This document shows, piece after piece, positions 19,628 to 29,013 of a stretch of DNA of 64,000 nucleotides. A program made the position numbers and the translations under genes. The notes beneath the pieces are model-generated. The model worked only from the letters and a program-made list of their open reading frames with translations, had not been told where the DNA came from and did not search any database. Positions within the stretch are counted from its first letter, which is position 1. The number at the start of each line of letters is the position of its first letter. The stretch is taken from the NCBI GenBank assembly GCA_025526995.1, contig JAHLKG010000005.1:1-64000 (forward strand), given 5' to 3'. This DNA is from Powellomyces hirtus (lineage: Eukaryota > Chytridiomycota > Chytridiomycetes > Spizellomycetales > Powellomycetaceae).

Positions 19628-20924
19628 TGGATGCCAAGTAGTATTTGTTGAGGAAACAGGAGGGGGATTTTTGGTTCAACCGGTGTTCCTTATGTAGTTT
19701 CCCGTATATTTGTGGTCGCTCGACACCTGTTCTCTCTTTGGCAGATTCTCAAGTTCAACGTGGCGGACTGGAAGCGCCAACTGGATGTGGCGCAGGGCGA
19801 AGCGCGACGTGTCAGCGTAGATATGGGACGAACCATATCGCTACAGTAGTTGCAATAGTCGTTCTGAAGCGTGTTACTCGAAAAGAACAGTTTTCGGGCG
19901 GTAAGATCACTACTTGCACACGCACGATGGTTGCAGCAGAGACTCTTTTCATCGCTATTCGGGTCTAGATATTATAGAATCAGGAAGAACAGCTCAGTGT
20001 AGGAGCTTTCTCACGTTTCCTCTTTGACCTATCATCCCCTTTGTCGTAACCTTACCTGTTTTGTGTTTTTGTAACTTCTGTACATGTGCACAGCGACACT
20101 GATCCGCACAATCTAATACAGATTTCTCGTAAACGACGGTGATTCAATGTAAATCAGCATATCAGTCCTATCCCTCGGGTTTGCTGGTGCAATGCCTCTC
20201 ATCAATGAGCTGCGCAATCGGCGGGCATTCCAATTTTGCCCAAGGTTGATCCACAAACAACTTAGTGTAAGCAGGTGTCTGATCTGCGTGGTCACAATCA
20301 GCACCAGCTCTTCCAAGCACCATGGAAATTGCTTCCCATATGCCAATCGTAGCACGATTGCCATCACATCCGCTTCACGCGCTGACCGCTACGCCTCGGC
20401 AGGGCTGAGGATTGCTGTGGTCAGCAAGCGTTAAAGGGTCATCCAACGTATGGAGGACGAAGAGCATGCTGCGGAAGACGAGAGCTCTTTCCAGACATCT
20501 CTATTTCTGGGTGTCAGTCGGACGTGGAGGAAGGGAGCGGTCAGCACCCTGTGGTACCGAAGGCGCGATATCGTCGAGGTTCCCAAGTCCGCCGTCTAAA
20601 AGCGCTTCAAGGAGAGGCCAGCAATTGGCACGCACGGCATTCAGCAAAAAGTCCGTGAAAGACGTGGTCCTCCAGACCCGGCGACAGGCGTTGTAGTTTG
20701 TTGTAGCACATCGGCGATCACAGATAAGATGCCATGCTGGAACAGTCCCAAGAGAGTTGACAAAGGCTTGGCAGGGGCAGACTGTGTGGAGTAGTATCGA
20801 AATGCCCCGGATCCCGGCAACACAGGGCAAATACAAAGCTGATAAGCATGAAGACGTTTCAAGGGATGGGGAACTCTCGTCGTGTAGTGAAACGACTTCC
20901 CTTCTACACTGAAACTGGCACTTG
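19628..20924. other. Intergenic region upstream of the Hsp70 gene
   Basis: Holds the Hsp70 promoter at its left end; no clear TATA box was seen. Minus-strand frames at 20501-20836 and 20641-20924 show no known domain and cannot be joined convincingly. Confidence 0.4.
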
Positions 20925-21161
20925 TTACCTTTCCTTGTGAATTTCCTCTCGACTCGTTCGATAATGTCCTTCTGATAGGATGAAAAGAAACGTGACGGTC
21001 ACAACCGTCCACTTCCATGCCGTGACCGAGCGAAAAGCGGCTGAAGCCGATTCGGCCATCAAGGACTGTATCAGATAAATTTCACCAGAACTGGTCTCAA
21101 CGAGGACTTTGATGCAATGCATGGCATCGCTGTAAACCTGCATACTGTCGCTCGGTGTCAT
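20925..21161 (-). CDS. Hypothetical small protein or first exon
   Basis: An ATG at 21161 sits in an excellent start context (GCCACCATGA). The 78-residue frame has a hydrophobic segment (VVTVTFLFIL) near residues 54-63 and ends in a charged tail. A GTAACA donor-like site close to the stop suggests it could be the first exon of a longer minus-strand gene, but I could not assign later exons. No family recognised. Confidence 0.3.
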   Translation of the reverse strand: MTPSDSMQVYSDAMHCIKVLVETSSGEIYLIQSLMAESASAAFRSVTAWKWTVVTVTFLFILSEGHYRTSREEIHKER

Positions 21162-21285
21162 GGTGGCTCGTTCCTTTTCAATTGCTGTGACTCTCAGTTG
21201 TTGCATCCCTTGGTTCTCTATATGTGTGTTGAATCAATATCGATGTCGCTTGTATGAAAAAGCACGCTTTTTGATCAATCAAGTA

Positions 21286-21408
21286 CAGTCCCTGGTCAAA
21301 AGTCAGCGGACCCCCCCAGGACTAGCTCCACTGGGATCATCGCAGTCGCGTCTCTGAGTCCCATAGAATATAATTCTAGGGGGTCCGCTGACGTTTGACC
21401 AGGGACTG
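21286..21408. mobile_element. Tc1/mariner-type MITE, 123 bp
   Basis: Inverted repeats of about 29-30 bp starting CAGTCCCTGGTCAAA (21286 onward, and inverted at 21379-21408) differ at a single inner position and are flanked by TA dinucleotides (21284-21285, 21409-21410). The terminal CAGTCCCTGG and the TA target fit Tc1/mariner elements. There is no coding capacity. Confidence 0.9.
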
Positions 21409-21653
21409 TATATTAACGGTTTAAAATCGGAACTTAGTGGACAAGAGCGCTTTGCAATCCTCGTCTTGAAATCCATGGGGCATGAAAACGGGTGGGACTT
21501 CTGGTCTAATAAAGTTCTTCAAAGGTTTTATAGCAATTGAGATACCAGCAGACAAATGGTTTCCACTCTTCGCCTCCCTGCAACAGATGGATCTCGTTGC
21601 GGTTCGAAGGGATCGTCGAACGGCGCTGTTGCCGCTACTAGGGATGTTTCAAG

Positions 21654-22075
21654 TCATTGCTCGAACGAGATTAAATAAGCGGTAGGAGGACACGTTGAGC
21701 ACGGTGTTGTAGGTGTGGTTGGTGTGGAGCACGTCGGACATGGGATGCTTCGGAGGGTGTCCGGGGTTCGCATTCGCAGAGGAAGAACTTTTGTGCGGAG
21801 CAGGTGCTCCTGACGCAGGTGAGTAGGGTGGCACGCTCTGATGTCGTCCCGAACGGTGTACTCGGTGGTGATCATGTCGCCAGCAGCGATGGGCTGCAGG
21901 GCATAGTGTTTAAGAATGCGGCCTTCTCCGACATATACTGTCTTCGGCAACATGAATGTGCGAGCTTGGGTCCTCTATCATACAGTCCCACGTATATGGC
22001 GACGTCTTCCACCAACTCATGTGCATTCGTCGCGAGTACCAGCAGGAGCTTTTGGATGTCTTCGAACGCTGGCAT
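21654..22075 (-). pseudogene. Decayed SET-domain (SMYD-like) gene fragment
   Basis: The minus strand reads IQKLLLVLATNAHEL and GPKLAHSC, the start of the SET 'NHSC' block, then needs a frame change near 21955 to reach KTVYVGEGRILKHYALQPIAAGDMI, here cut as YALQPIAAGDMITTEYT. After LRQEHLLRTK a second change near 21790 gives FFLCECEPR, the post-SET Cys cluster. These are the C-terminal elements of SMYD-type lysine methyltransferases. The N-terminal half was not found, so this is a broken remnant. Confidence 0.65.
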
Positions 22076-22100
22076 TCCCTCGACACGAGCCGCTGCCGAA

Positions 22101-22215
22101 GAGAGAGTGAGAGTCGAAGAGACAGTGAGCGTCGAAGAGTGTGTGTGTGGGAACCGAAGAGAGTGAGAGTCGAAGAGAGTGGGGGTCGAAGAGCGTGGGA
22201 ATGGAGGAGAGTGAG
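22101..22215. repeat. Imperfect tandem repeat of GAGAGTGAGAGTCGAA type
   Basis: About five purine-rich units of 18-22 bp, separated by small indels, directly upstream of the SET-domain remnant. Confidence 0.75.
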
Positions 22216-22453
22216 TTGATATTAGCTGCGTCGTCGTTGCTGCCGGTTGCTTTGGTTCGCGAAAGGATGCTCATCGATTTCCGGGTGTCCATGTTCTAAG
22301 ATAATATTGATTGCAACCATCGGTTGGCGATAGCGGGGTTTGGCTTGTCTTGAAAGGTGCACGGTGCATCCAAAAGTAATGATGTGCCACAAATAACCAA
22401 GCAAAAGGGCTCCAGATGTATTACTTTGTATCGTTCTATTCTCAATCATATGA

Positions 22454-23005
22454 TCAGTACCCAGTTGCCGAAAATACCAAGGATCTAAAACATATTTGGA
22501 AACATACCTCAAAAGCGACCAAAACCTTTTTCACTGCCACCTGATAGGGTTGTAGCGTTCCTATCAAGCGTGCCCCAAGTTTCTCCAAATCGTCCTTCAA
22601 ATCCGCCTCCACATTTGGGTGATCCATGTCATTCCTCATGCATTTAAACTTCCTAATATTGTACCAGTCATCGTCCGTCAGGCCCCGTTTAGTATAGAGA
22701 TCTCGCAGTCGTTTGTGGAGAGGAGACTTAAGAAGGGCGGCACGCTGGATGGGGTTGCTAAAGTCAAACTTCCAGGGCTTGACAGCAAGACCCTTGGCCG
22801 TTTGGCGCTGTTCCCCCATTAATTGATCGCACAACTGATTCCAAGAGTTGGCGCCCTCCCACTCATCCATGATATACGCCTCAATAAAGCTTTGTATCCA
22901 TTGACTATATCTGTTAAGCGTTTCCACCCTATTCAAGAAATCTTTCAATTCTTTCAAGTCCTCCTGGAGACTATCCAGCGCCATCTCATTTGCTTGCGCG
23001 AGCAT
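22454..23005 (-). CDS. Hypothetical alpha-helical protein
   Basis: From the ATG at 23005 the frame gives 183 residues. It is Leu/Glu/Lys-rich at the start (MALDSLQEDLKELKDFLNRV), then has an aromatic stretch (RYSQWIQSFIEAYIMDEWEG) and CMRNDMDHPNVEADLKDDL near the end. The frame is open upstream without an ATG, so an upstream exon is possible. A GTATGT donor after LVAFE near 22504 may end the exon, making the last residues intronic. I do not recognise a family. Confidence 0.5.
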   Translation of the reverse strand: MLAQANEMALDSLQEDLKELKDFLNRVETLNRYSQWIQSFIEAYIMDEWEGANSWNQLCDQLMGEQRQTAKGLAVKPWKFDFSNPIQRAALLKSPLHKRLRDLYTKRGLTDDDWYNIRKFKCMRNDMDHPNVEADLKDDLEKLGARLIGTLQPYQVAVKKVLVAFEVCFQICFRSLVFSATGY

Positions 23006-23739
23006 TTGCTTCCGTCGGACGGTCCACTGAACGGGTGGTGTGATTTGCGAGGTTTTATGGTCACGGCGTGGGGTTTGGCCGTAATCGTGTCGTTCCACTA
23101 GTACGAGATATTTCTGCCGAGAAGGAGCAGGGCCCTGTGATAGAAACGTTTTAAAGGGAGATGGAAACTGAGATAGCAGATCACGTGAGGTAGCCTCACG
23201 TAAGCACCTCAGGAACTGCCGTTATTTAACAAACCGCCTTTTTCTCCTTTGGCTTCCGTGTCAATGTCCTGGGATGGTGGAAGAGATCATCACTTACTCA
23301 CAATGCCCCGAGGAGGAAAAGGACTCGAGCGCAACCGCATTGACAATGACCTGCGTACAAGGGTCATCAGAAAGGTGGCCTGACCGGGTTGTCTCTTCCC
23401 ATGCTGCGCACTGCCGCTGTGCACATGATAAGAACGCCACTATGGCCTGCATGCCTGCCACAGCCGTCTTGCTGGCTGCCACTTCCACCGCGCGCTTGCC
23501 ACAGCCATTCCCGCAAGTCCGTTCCCACTCGGCGTCCAGGATACCCTTTATATTGCCATGTGTCTTGTGGAAAGGCCTTTGGTACCGAAAGTAGAATGGG
23601 AATCAGTCCGTTGCTGTCTCTATGGGTCTGGAACGAAGAACAAGGACAGTGAGTTTTGCATTCAATGTGTCTTGAGGTAATTGCTCTCCCACATGATGGC
23701 TAGTTCAACAGGCCGAGTATTTGCAGTACACCCCTTCTC
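23006..23739. other. Intergenic region, no gene recognised
   Basis: Short frames only. The right end (to 23767) resembles the tail of an intron, with a TATATTGTCAG acceptor before the next open frame. Confidence 0.5.
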
Positions 23740-24717
23740 TTGCTGTCAAATCATTTTATATTGTCAGACATTACACGCTCGGACCACAACGGAAATTTGG
23801 AAGATATCTGGAGTAAGAAGAAGGCAGAAGTGCTTCCGCTCTCAAACCACGTTCGCCCGAACGTTACACGCAAGTTGTGCAAGATTAAGGAGCTTATTAA
23901 ATACAAAGACGTTCCTTTTGACAATCACACCTTGGTGGTCGACGTGGTCGACGCTGTCAAAATTCATGTGATGGACGCTGTTGTGCTCGACCGAGATCGT
24001 CTTCACACAGTTCTTGCGGAGGGACGAACGTCGCGATCGTCCTGCAAGTCTGGCTGTGAGTGCCAACGGCGCTCAGTGGTGGAAGCTTTCAAGACGTTAC
24101 TGGATAGTGGGGTTGCAGGCAAGGAAGTTGAGGAGCGCCTTCTAGACAAATGTCTCAGTCTCTTCAGCGAGACCGTGAAATGGAAAGCATAAGACACCAT
24201 TCTCAGTCCGACAGCAGATGCGCTTAATACCAATATCTCTAATGAGGATGCAGCCAGCAGTACCCATGCAGAGGAGCATGGGACTCCTAACGAAAGCTCC
24301 CGTCCTGTCATTACGCCGTCCTCAGAGCTTAGCGTGCGGCTCAGTCATCAAAGGGAGGCGAAGGAGGATATTCATAGCGGTAACAATGCAGAGACGGTCA
24401 ATCTAGCTACTGGAGTCTCTGTTATGCCGTCTGACGCAGTGAAGTATGAGAGAGACATTCTGCGGTCAGTTTCGGAAGCCAATGACAGAAGCCCTGCGCC
24501 TCCTTCCAAAGTTTTGCCGGGTAACCAAGCTTCGAAGAAACCCCTCATTGCAGATGACTTCGAAGAAGAGCCAACAGCGGATCTGACCTATGACTATACC
24601 TATGACATTTGCTTTTCATTTTCTGACTCACTAAAATTATCGGAAGACGTCAACCATGTCATCAACATATTCCGCTGCCAATATCATCAACCACTTGCAA
24701 TCTGTCGTCCAATATAG
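23740..24717 (+). pseudogene. Hypothetical gene interrupted by one in-frame TAA
   Basis: One frame is open from 23740 to 24717 except for a single TAA at 24190-24192. Before the stop it encodes a charged helical segment with a small Cys cluster (CKSGCECQRR) and KTLLDSGVAGKEVEERLL. After it comes a Ser/Asn/Glu-rich, probably disordered, stretch followed by LTYDYTYDICFSFSD. No ATG opens the first part, and the TTGTCAG acceptor at 23761-23767 suggests an upstream exon. No family recognised. Either the gene was recently inactivated, or two unrelated frames happen to align. Confidence 0.4.
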
Positions 24718-25373
24718 TAGAGGATTTCTAGTGTTCTACCAAGAGAGTGGAACCGTAGCGTTCAACTGTAAGGGCATCATCTTTTTCACCCTGCAAGTAT
24801 TCGAGTGCCAAATCAAACAAATTGGGGTCTCTCAAACCAATTGGAAAACAGCCTTAAGCAAGCACTTGCGCGTTTATTTTGGCTTTAAACCAATTCTCAT
24901 GAACTAGCAGACGATGTTGTCAGATGGCATGGATACCCCCACGAGAACGCGATGCATGTTATCTTCAGAAGATACTTCACAGAGTTCGTGGTCATAGTGG
25001 TGGTCATAGCGCGGTCGGAATGCTGTCAATTTTGCTTACGAGATCGACACGTTGGAAGCCGTCAGGTTTAGTTGCGCGATTTCGCGATTGCTATTTTCGA
25101 TGGCGACGAAAAGTTCATGTAGATTTACACATCCCATTGTCACATTACGCCTTCAAATGATGCGACATCCCAATGTGATTCACATACTCAGTTGACAATC
25201 GTTGAAACAGTGTGAAGATCCCGAGAGTGATGCGTTCTATAAAATGGAGGAACGGCAGGGATTCCCCCTCATCAATCATTTGTGCCATCGTAACAGAGTT
25301 GCAACGTGCGCAAACTGATTTCATCGCTTTCCAATCGGTTTCCACAAGTCCCCGGCATTGAGCTAGCATCGAA
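24718..25373. other. Intergenic region upstream of the UPF0643 gene
   Basis: No gene recognised. It marks the border between the decayed left part and the conserved right part of the window. Confidence 0.55.
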
Positions 25374-26033
25374 ATGGCCGCTTCCGTAGCTGCTTATCCA
25401 GCGCAAACCATCATCAACGAATGCCCTTTTGCCAACAACAGCAAACATATAACCGTTAATTCTTCACCAACTACATATTCAGCACAGGCTCATGGCATCT
25501 GCCCACTCTCCAGCAGCGCAAACCAAGGCCACATCGATTGCCAGTCGGTCGGAAATCTCCATCTCACCCCCGCCGACCATGCCCTGTCGGCTGCCCTCCA
25601 AAACCTGACGGCCATTGACCCAAATTACCGTACCGCTCCCCTTTCCACCTCCTTCAACTGGTCGCAAGTTGCAGCATCTCTGCCAGCAGACATTTCGGGC
25701 AAATGGTACATTGTCGTATTCCGGTCCGTGCGGCGCGCCGACGCAAATTCTCGCACCCTTTACGATGCCGACGGAGCAGCGCACGAAGAAGCAAAGAACT
25801 CTGGGGGAATATTGACTTATTGGTACGGCAGGCTGGAGCCGAGCGACAACACGTGCCTTGCGATGTGTGTTTGGGCAAACAGGGATTTCGCCAAGCAGGC
25901 GACGCAGCTGCCGAGCCATGCGATTGCGATGCGACTGGCGGCGCGGATGTATGTGTCGTATACTTTAGAGCGTTATTGGCTGATCAAAGAGAAGGGCGAA
26001 GACACGTTTCGGATAGAGCAGATCTACAAATAG
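25374..26033 (+). CDS. UPF0643-family fungal protein
   Basis: A single exon of 219 residues. After a variable N-terminus the conserved core reads FNWSQVAASLP, KWYIVVFRSVRR, AHEEAKNSGGILTYWYGR, NTCLAMCVWANRDFA and YVSYTLERYWLI. This is the pattern of the fungal UPF0643 family, whose biochemical role is not established. Length and block order fit the family. It runs convergent with the amylase gene, and both 3' ends lie in 26034-26501. Confidence 0.85.
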   Translation: MAASVAAYPAQTIINECPFANNSKHITVNSSPTTYSAQAHGICPLSSSANQGHIDCQSVGNLHLTPADHALSAALQNLTAIDPNYRTAPLSTSFNWSQVAASLPADISGKWYIVVFRSVRRADANSRTLYDADGAAHEEAKNSGGILTYWYGRLEPSDNTCLAMCVWANRDFAKQATQLPSHAIAMRLAARMYVSYTLERYWLIKEKGEDTFRIEQIYK

Positions 26034-26501
26034 CTATCAAAACACAGATGCCCCGCAGGGCGGGCAGCTCCAAACATAGATCCGTCGTGGTTCCGTATTC
26101 GTTTGCGATTTCGACGTTGTCTTCCTATAGCTGTCCTTCACTATTGCGTGCTCTAAAGAGTCAAAGCGACAACGTCCGTGTCTCTGGTTGTCACGTTATC
26201 CACTTCGTCCGTACGCCGCGACATTCAAGTGTTCGCCTCTTGACAGACAAGCGTGTCCCATTCTTCCAAGTCGCCGGTAGCGTGTCATCACCTTTTTCCA
26301 AGGGTTGGGTGAATATCATAAAGACTTTCATATTGAATAAAATGACAATGTACAAGCAGAAACTATCAAGTATGAACACTACTAAGTACAAAAGGAAATA
26401 TATCTGCAAACAACGACTCAAAAAAAAGGGAAGGCAAACGAAAACCAGCGAGACACCAGCTCGTTTCTCTATATTGCCTCTCTTGTTTCTCTCGCTTATC
26501 C
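26034..26501. other. Convergent 3' region between the UPF0643 and amylase genes
   Basis: No gene recognised; should contain both transcript ends. Confidence 0.6.
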
Positions 26502-28931
26502 CTATCTGCAAGATGGGTCGAGACCGACATCAGCGGCAGAGACGGAGGGCAAGCCCATCCATCCGCGCATGGCGTTCACGATGGATAAATCACGGTGCAC
26601 GCGGGTGTAGACACCAGGGATCCAAGCACCGTTCTGTACAACCGAGTATCCACAAGCGTTCTTGTCGAACGCTGGGCTCTTGCCGATTCCCATGCACGAG
26701 CTGGGATTGGGGCCCTTGTACAAGGAGCAGTCCGAAAGACCGTCTGGGAAACCCGCCGCGCCGTTAGCGGCAAACGAGTAAGAGCTGAGCACAGCGCGGA
26801 TCTTCCAGTCCCCGTCGCGGCGGGTAAACAGTTGGGTTTCAAAGTTTCGGTGCTTTGCAACATCCTTCTCCTTGACGAGGACAGAACCCTTGTCGGCCAT
26901 GTCGCGGGAGGAAGAACCTTCGGTCTGCTGGTCGTGGTCGTCGTTCTGGATGACGAATCGGCTTGGGGGCAGGATCCATCGACCGCAGGACGGGTGTTCC
27001 TTGGGGTAGTCGGATGACCAGATCTTGACTTTGGGAATGTCAGCGTCGGAAATGCCGGCTCTGCGAAGCTCGTTGTCAAAGTTGGTGTACCACGAATACG
27101 GGCCACCGCCGCAGAACAACAGGTCGCGTTCTCCACCTTGGATGACTTCCATCCAGGTGATGAAATCAGCGGGGAAGGATCCACCCATGCGTTTGTTCAA
27201 GGCGCCTAGAGCCTGCGCCGTTGGCGCGGGACCCATGTGTTTGGCAGCGTCGATACGGAACCCACTGAATCCAATGGACAGCAGGTCCTGGAAGTACACG
27301 GCGGTACGGTCACGCACGTAAGGCATTTCGGAGTTCAAGTCAGTCAGACCGACCAACCAACCGTGAGACAGGAGGCGACCGTCCGTCCAGGCGTTCAAGC
27401 CTTTCTCGCAGTGGAAATCGCTGGGACCGAATGGAACGGCAGGGAACTCCAATCCGGGTCGGTCGTTTGTGAACTTGTTGATCTCAAACGTGTTGCCATG
27501 GGTGTAGTAAGGAGATCCGGCAGTCGATTCCTTCGGACCGTAAGAAGTACATTCGTCGTTCCTGTGGTTCTGGATGTCGTTGCCGTTGCCAGACATGTGG
27601 TTCGCCACAGCGTCGGCATAGACGCGCACGCCCTCCGCGCGGCAGGCGGTGATCATGTCGCGGAGCTGCTCTCGGGTACCGAGGCGGGAGTAGAGACGGT
27701 AGGAAACCGGCTGGTAGTTGTACCACCAGGGTCGGAAACCGACGCGGTCCTCGCTCGACTGGTCCGTCATGATGTGTTCCGTTGGTGGCCAGATCTTCAC
27801 TCCCATGTAACCGGCCTTTCCGAGGAATGTGCATTCCTTGGTAATGTCTTCGTATGGCCAGCCAAACAGCTCAGCGATCGCACCCTTCTGCCCGTTCTCG
27901 GTTTCCGGGCGATTGGGGAGGACCTGGTTGTTCCAGAGAAAGTAGAGGGGATCAAGAACCAGCTGAGCACCAGTTGCCGTGCGGACAGTGATGTACAGCG
28001 GGGTCTTCCACGAGCTGGGTACGTTGAACACTTGCGAGGAGGTCCAGGATGGGGTCTGGTCCTTCGAGGCAGAGTAGGCGTACTGGAGAGTGACGTTGGA
28101 GCTCTTGGTAAAGGTGCGGACGGCAACGACAGCGTTGGTGCGCGTGGAACCGTAAACGACATCGGCGTAGCCGGTCAGCTGAGAGTAATCTTGGAACTCA
28201 GGCTTCCACGCAGCGTCTCCGCGGGGCGGGGTCTGGAACCGACGGTTTTCAGAGGACGCGGGAGCATTGTCATTTTCGTCAGCGCCGACGGCAGCGCAGC
28301 TGTCGAGGTTCCTGAAGTTCCAGCAGTTGCCTGTGTAGGTCGGAATGGGAGTCGCCGCCGGCTTGGTCCAAGGGGCTGGACCGGGGAGAGTGGCGGGGAA
28401 TTCACCGATGTCGGGGTTCGTCGGTGTGGTTGGCTGCGGGGAAGCGGTGGTGGGGGGAGCGGTAACGGACGGCCTGGGTGTGGTGGTAGTGGTGGCAGCA
28501 GGCGGGGCCCGCGTAGAGGAAACAGATGTAGGATTCTCCCCAGGGGAAACAGTCACCGGGTGATTCTTGAAGTTGCCCGGGTCATAGTAGACCTTGCCAG
28601 AGACAGTGTACTTGACGTACATCTGGTCGACACCGGCAGGAGCATTGCCCGCGAACGTCCAGCGTTCCCATCCCGGCTCACTTGACGCCGCGTACTGACC
28701 GGGGATCTTCTGGCTGGCATCGTTCCACTTGCCGTTAACAGAATAAACGACCTCGACGGCCTTGGTGTAGGCGAGGTTCTGGATGGCGATGTTTCCGCTC
28801 AATCGGCTGCCAGTGTACTTGTAGTCAATCAGCTCCGCTGATTTTCCGACTGGCGCGGCGGTGGCCACCAGGGCGACCGAAACGAGGAAGAACAGCACAA
28901 AGCTGCGGAGAATGTTGTTGGGCCACCTCAT
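26502..28931 (-). CDS. Secreted GH13 alpha-amylase with N-terminal CBM21-like domain
   Basis: A single exon of 809 residues from the ATG at 28931. A signal peptide (FVLFFLVSVALVATAAP) is followed by a CBM21-like starch-binding domain at about 33-125 (NIAIQNLAYTKAVEVVYS, GWERWTFAGN, MYVKYTVSGKVYYDPGNF) and a Ser/Thr/Pro linker to about 200. A beta-rich segment precedes the GH13 barrel. Catalytic regions: DAVANHM near 438, GFRIDAAKH near 556 (nucleophile Asp), WMEV near 590 (acid/base Glu) and IQNDDHDQQ near 661 (transition-state Asp). It should cleave internal alpha-1,4 bonds of starch or glycogen outside the cell. Region IV has NDDHD where most family members have NHD. The earlier in-frame codon at 28946 is GTG, so 28931 is the start; a TATA box lies 75 bp upstream. 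Confidence 0.95.
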   Translation of the reverse strand: MRWPNNILRSFVLFFLVSVALVATAAPVGKSAELIDYKYTGSRLSGNIAIQNLAYTKAVEVVYSVNGKWNDASQKIPGQYAASSEPGWERWTFAGNAPAGVDQMYVKYTVSGKVYYDPGNFKNHPVTVSPGENPTSVSSTRAPPAATTTTTPRPSVTAPPTTASPQPTTPTNPDIGEFPATLPGPAPWTKPAATPIPTYTGNCWNFRNLDSCAAVGADENDNAPASSENRRFQTPPRGDAAWKPEFQDYSQLTGYADVVYGSTRTNAVVAVRTFTKSSNVTLQYAYSASKDQTPSWTSSQVFNVPSSWKTPLYITVRTATGAQLVLDPLYFLWNNQVLPNRPETENGQKGAIAELFGWPYEDITKECTFLGKAGYMGVKIWPPTEHIMTDQSSEDRVGFRPWWYNYQPVSYRLYSRLGTREQLRDMITACRAEGVRVYADAVANHMSGNGNDIQNHRNDECTSYGPKESTAGSPYYTHGNTFEINKFTNDRPGLEFPAVPFGPSDFHCEKGLNAWTDGRLLSHGWLVGLTDLNSEMPYVRDRTAVYFQDLLSIGFSGFRIDAAKHMGPAPTAQALGALNKRMGGSFPADFITWMEVIQGGERDLLFCGGGPYSWYTNFDNELRRAGISDADIPKVKIWSSDYPKEHPSCGRWILPPSRFVIQNDDHDQQTEGSSSRDMADKGSVLVKEKDVAKHRNFETQLFTRRDGDWKIRAVLSSYSFAANGAAGFPDGLSDCSLYKGPNPSSCMGIGKSPAFDKNACGYSVVQNGAWIPGVYTRVHRDLSIVNAMRGWMGLPSVSAADVGLDPSCR

Positions 28932-29004
28932 GATAAGTGGGACCACTGTACAGTGAGGGTAGTTGGACTGGAGAACAAATCAATTCCGTCCCGAAACCCT
29001 CAGT

Positions 29005-29013
29005 CTTTATATA
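29005..29013 (-). promoter_or_regulatory. TATA box of the amylase gene
   Basis: Minus-strand TATATAAAG about 75 bp upstream of the ATG at 28931, a typical spacing for a strongly expressed secreted enzyme. Confidence 0.6.

Noticed and set aside
27237..28685. 482-codon frame antisense to the amylase gene
   Set aside because: It is a shadow of the GC-rich amylase codons, has no domain and the opposite strand carries a complete signal peptide, CBM and catalytic motifs.
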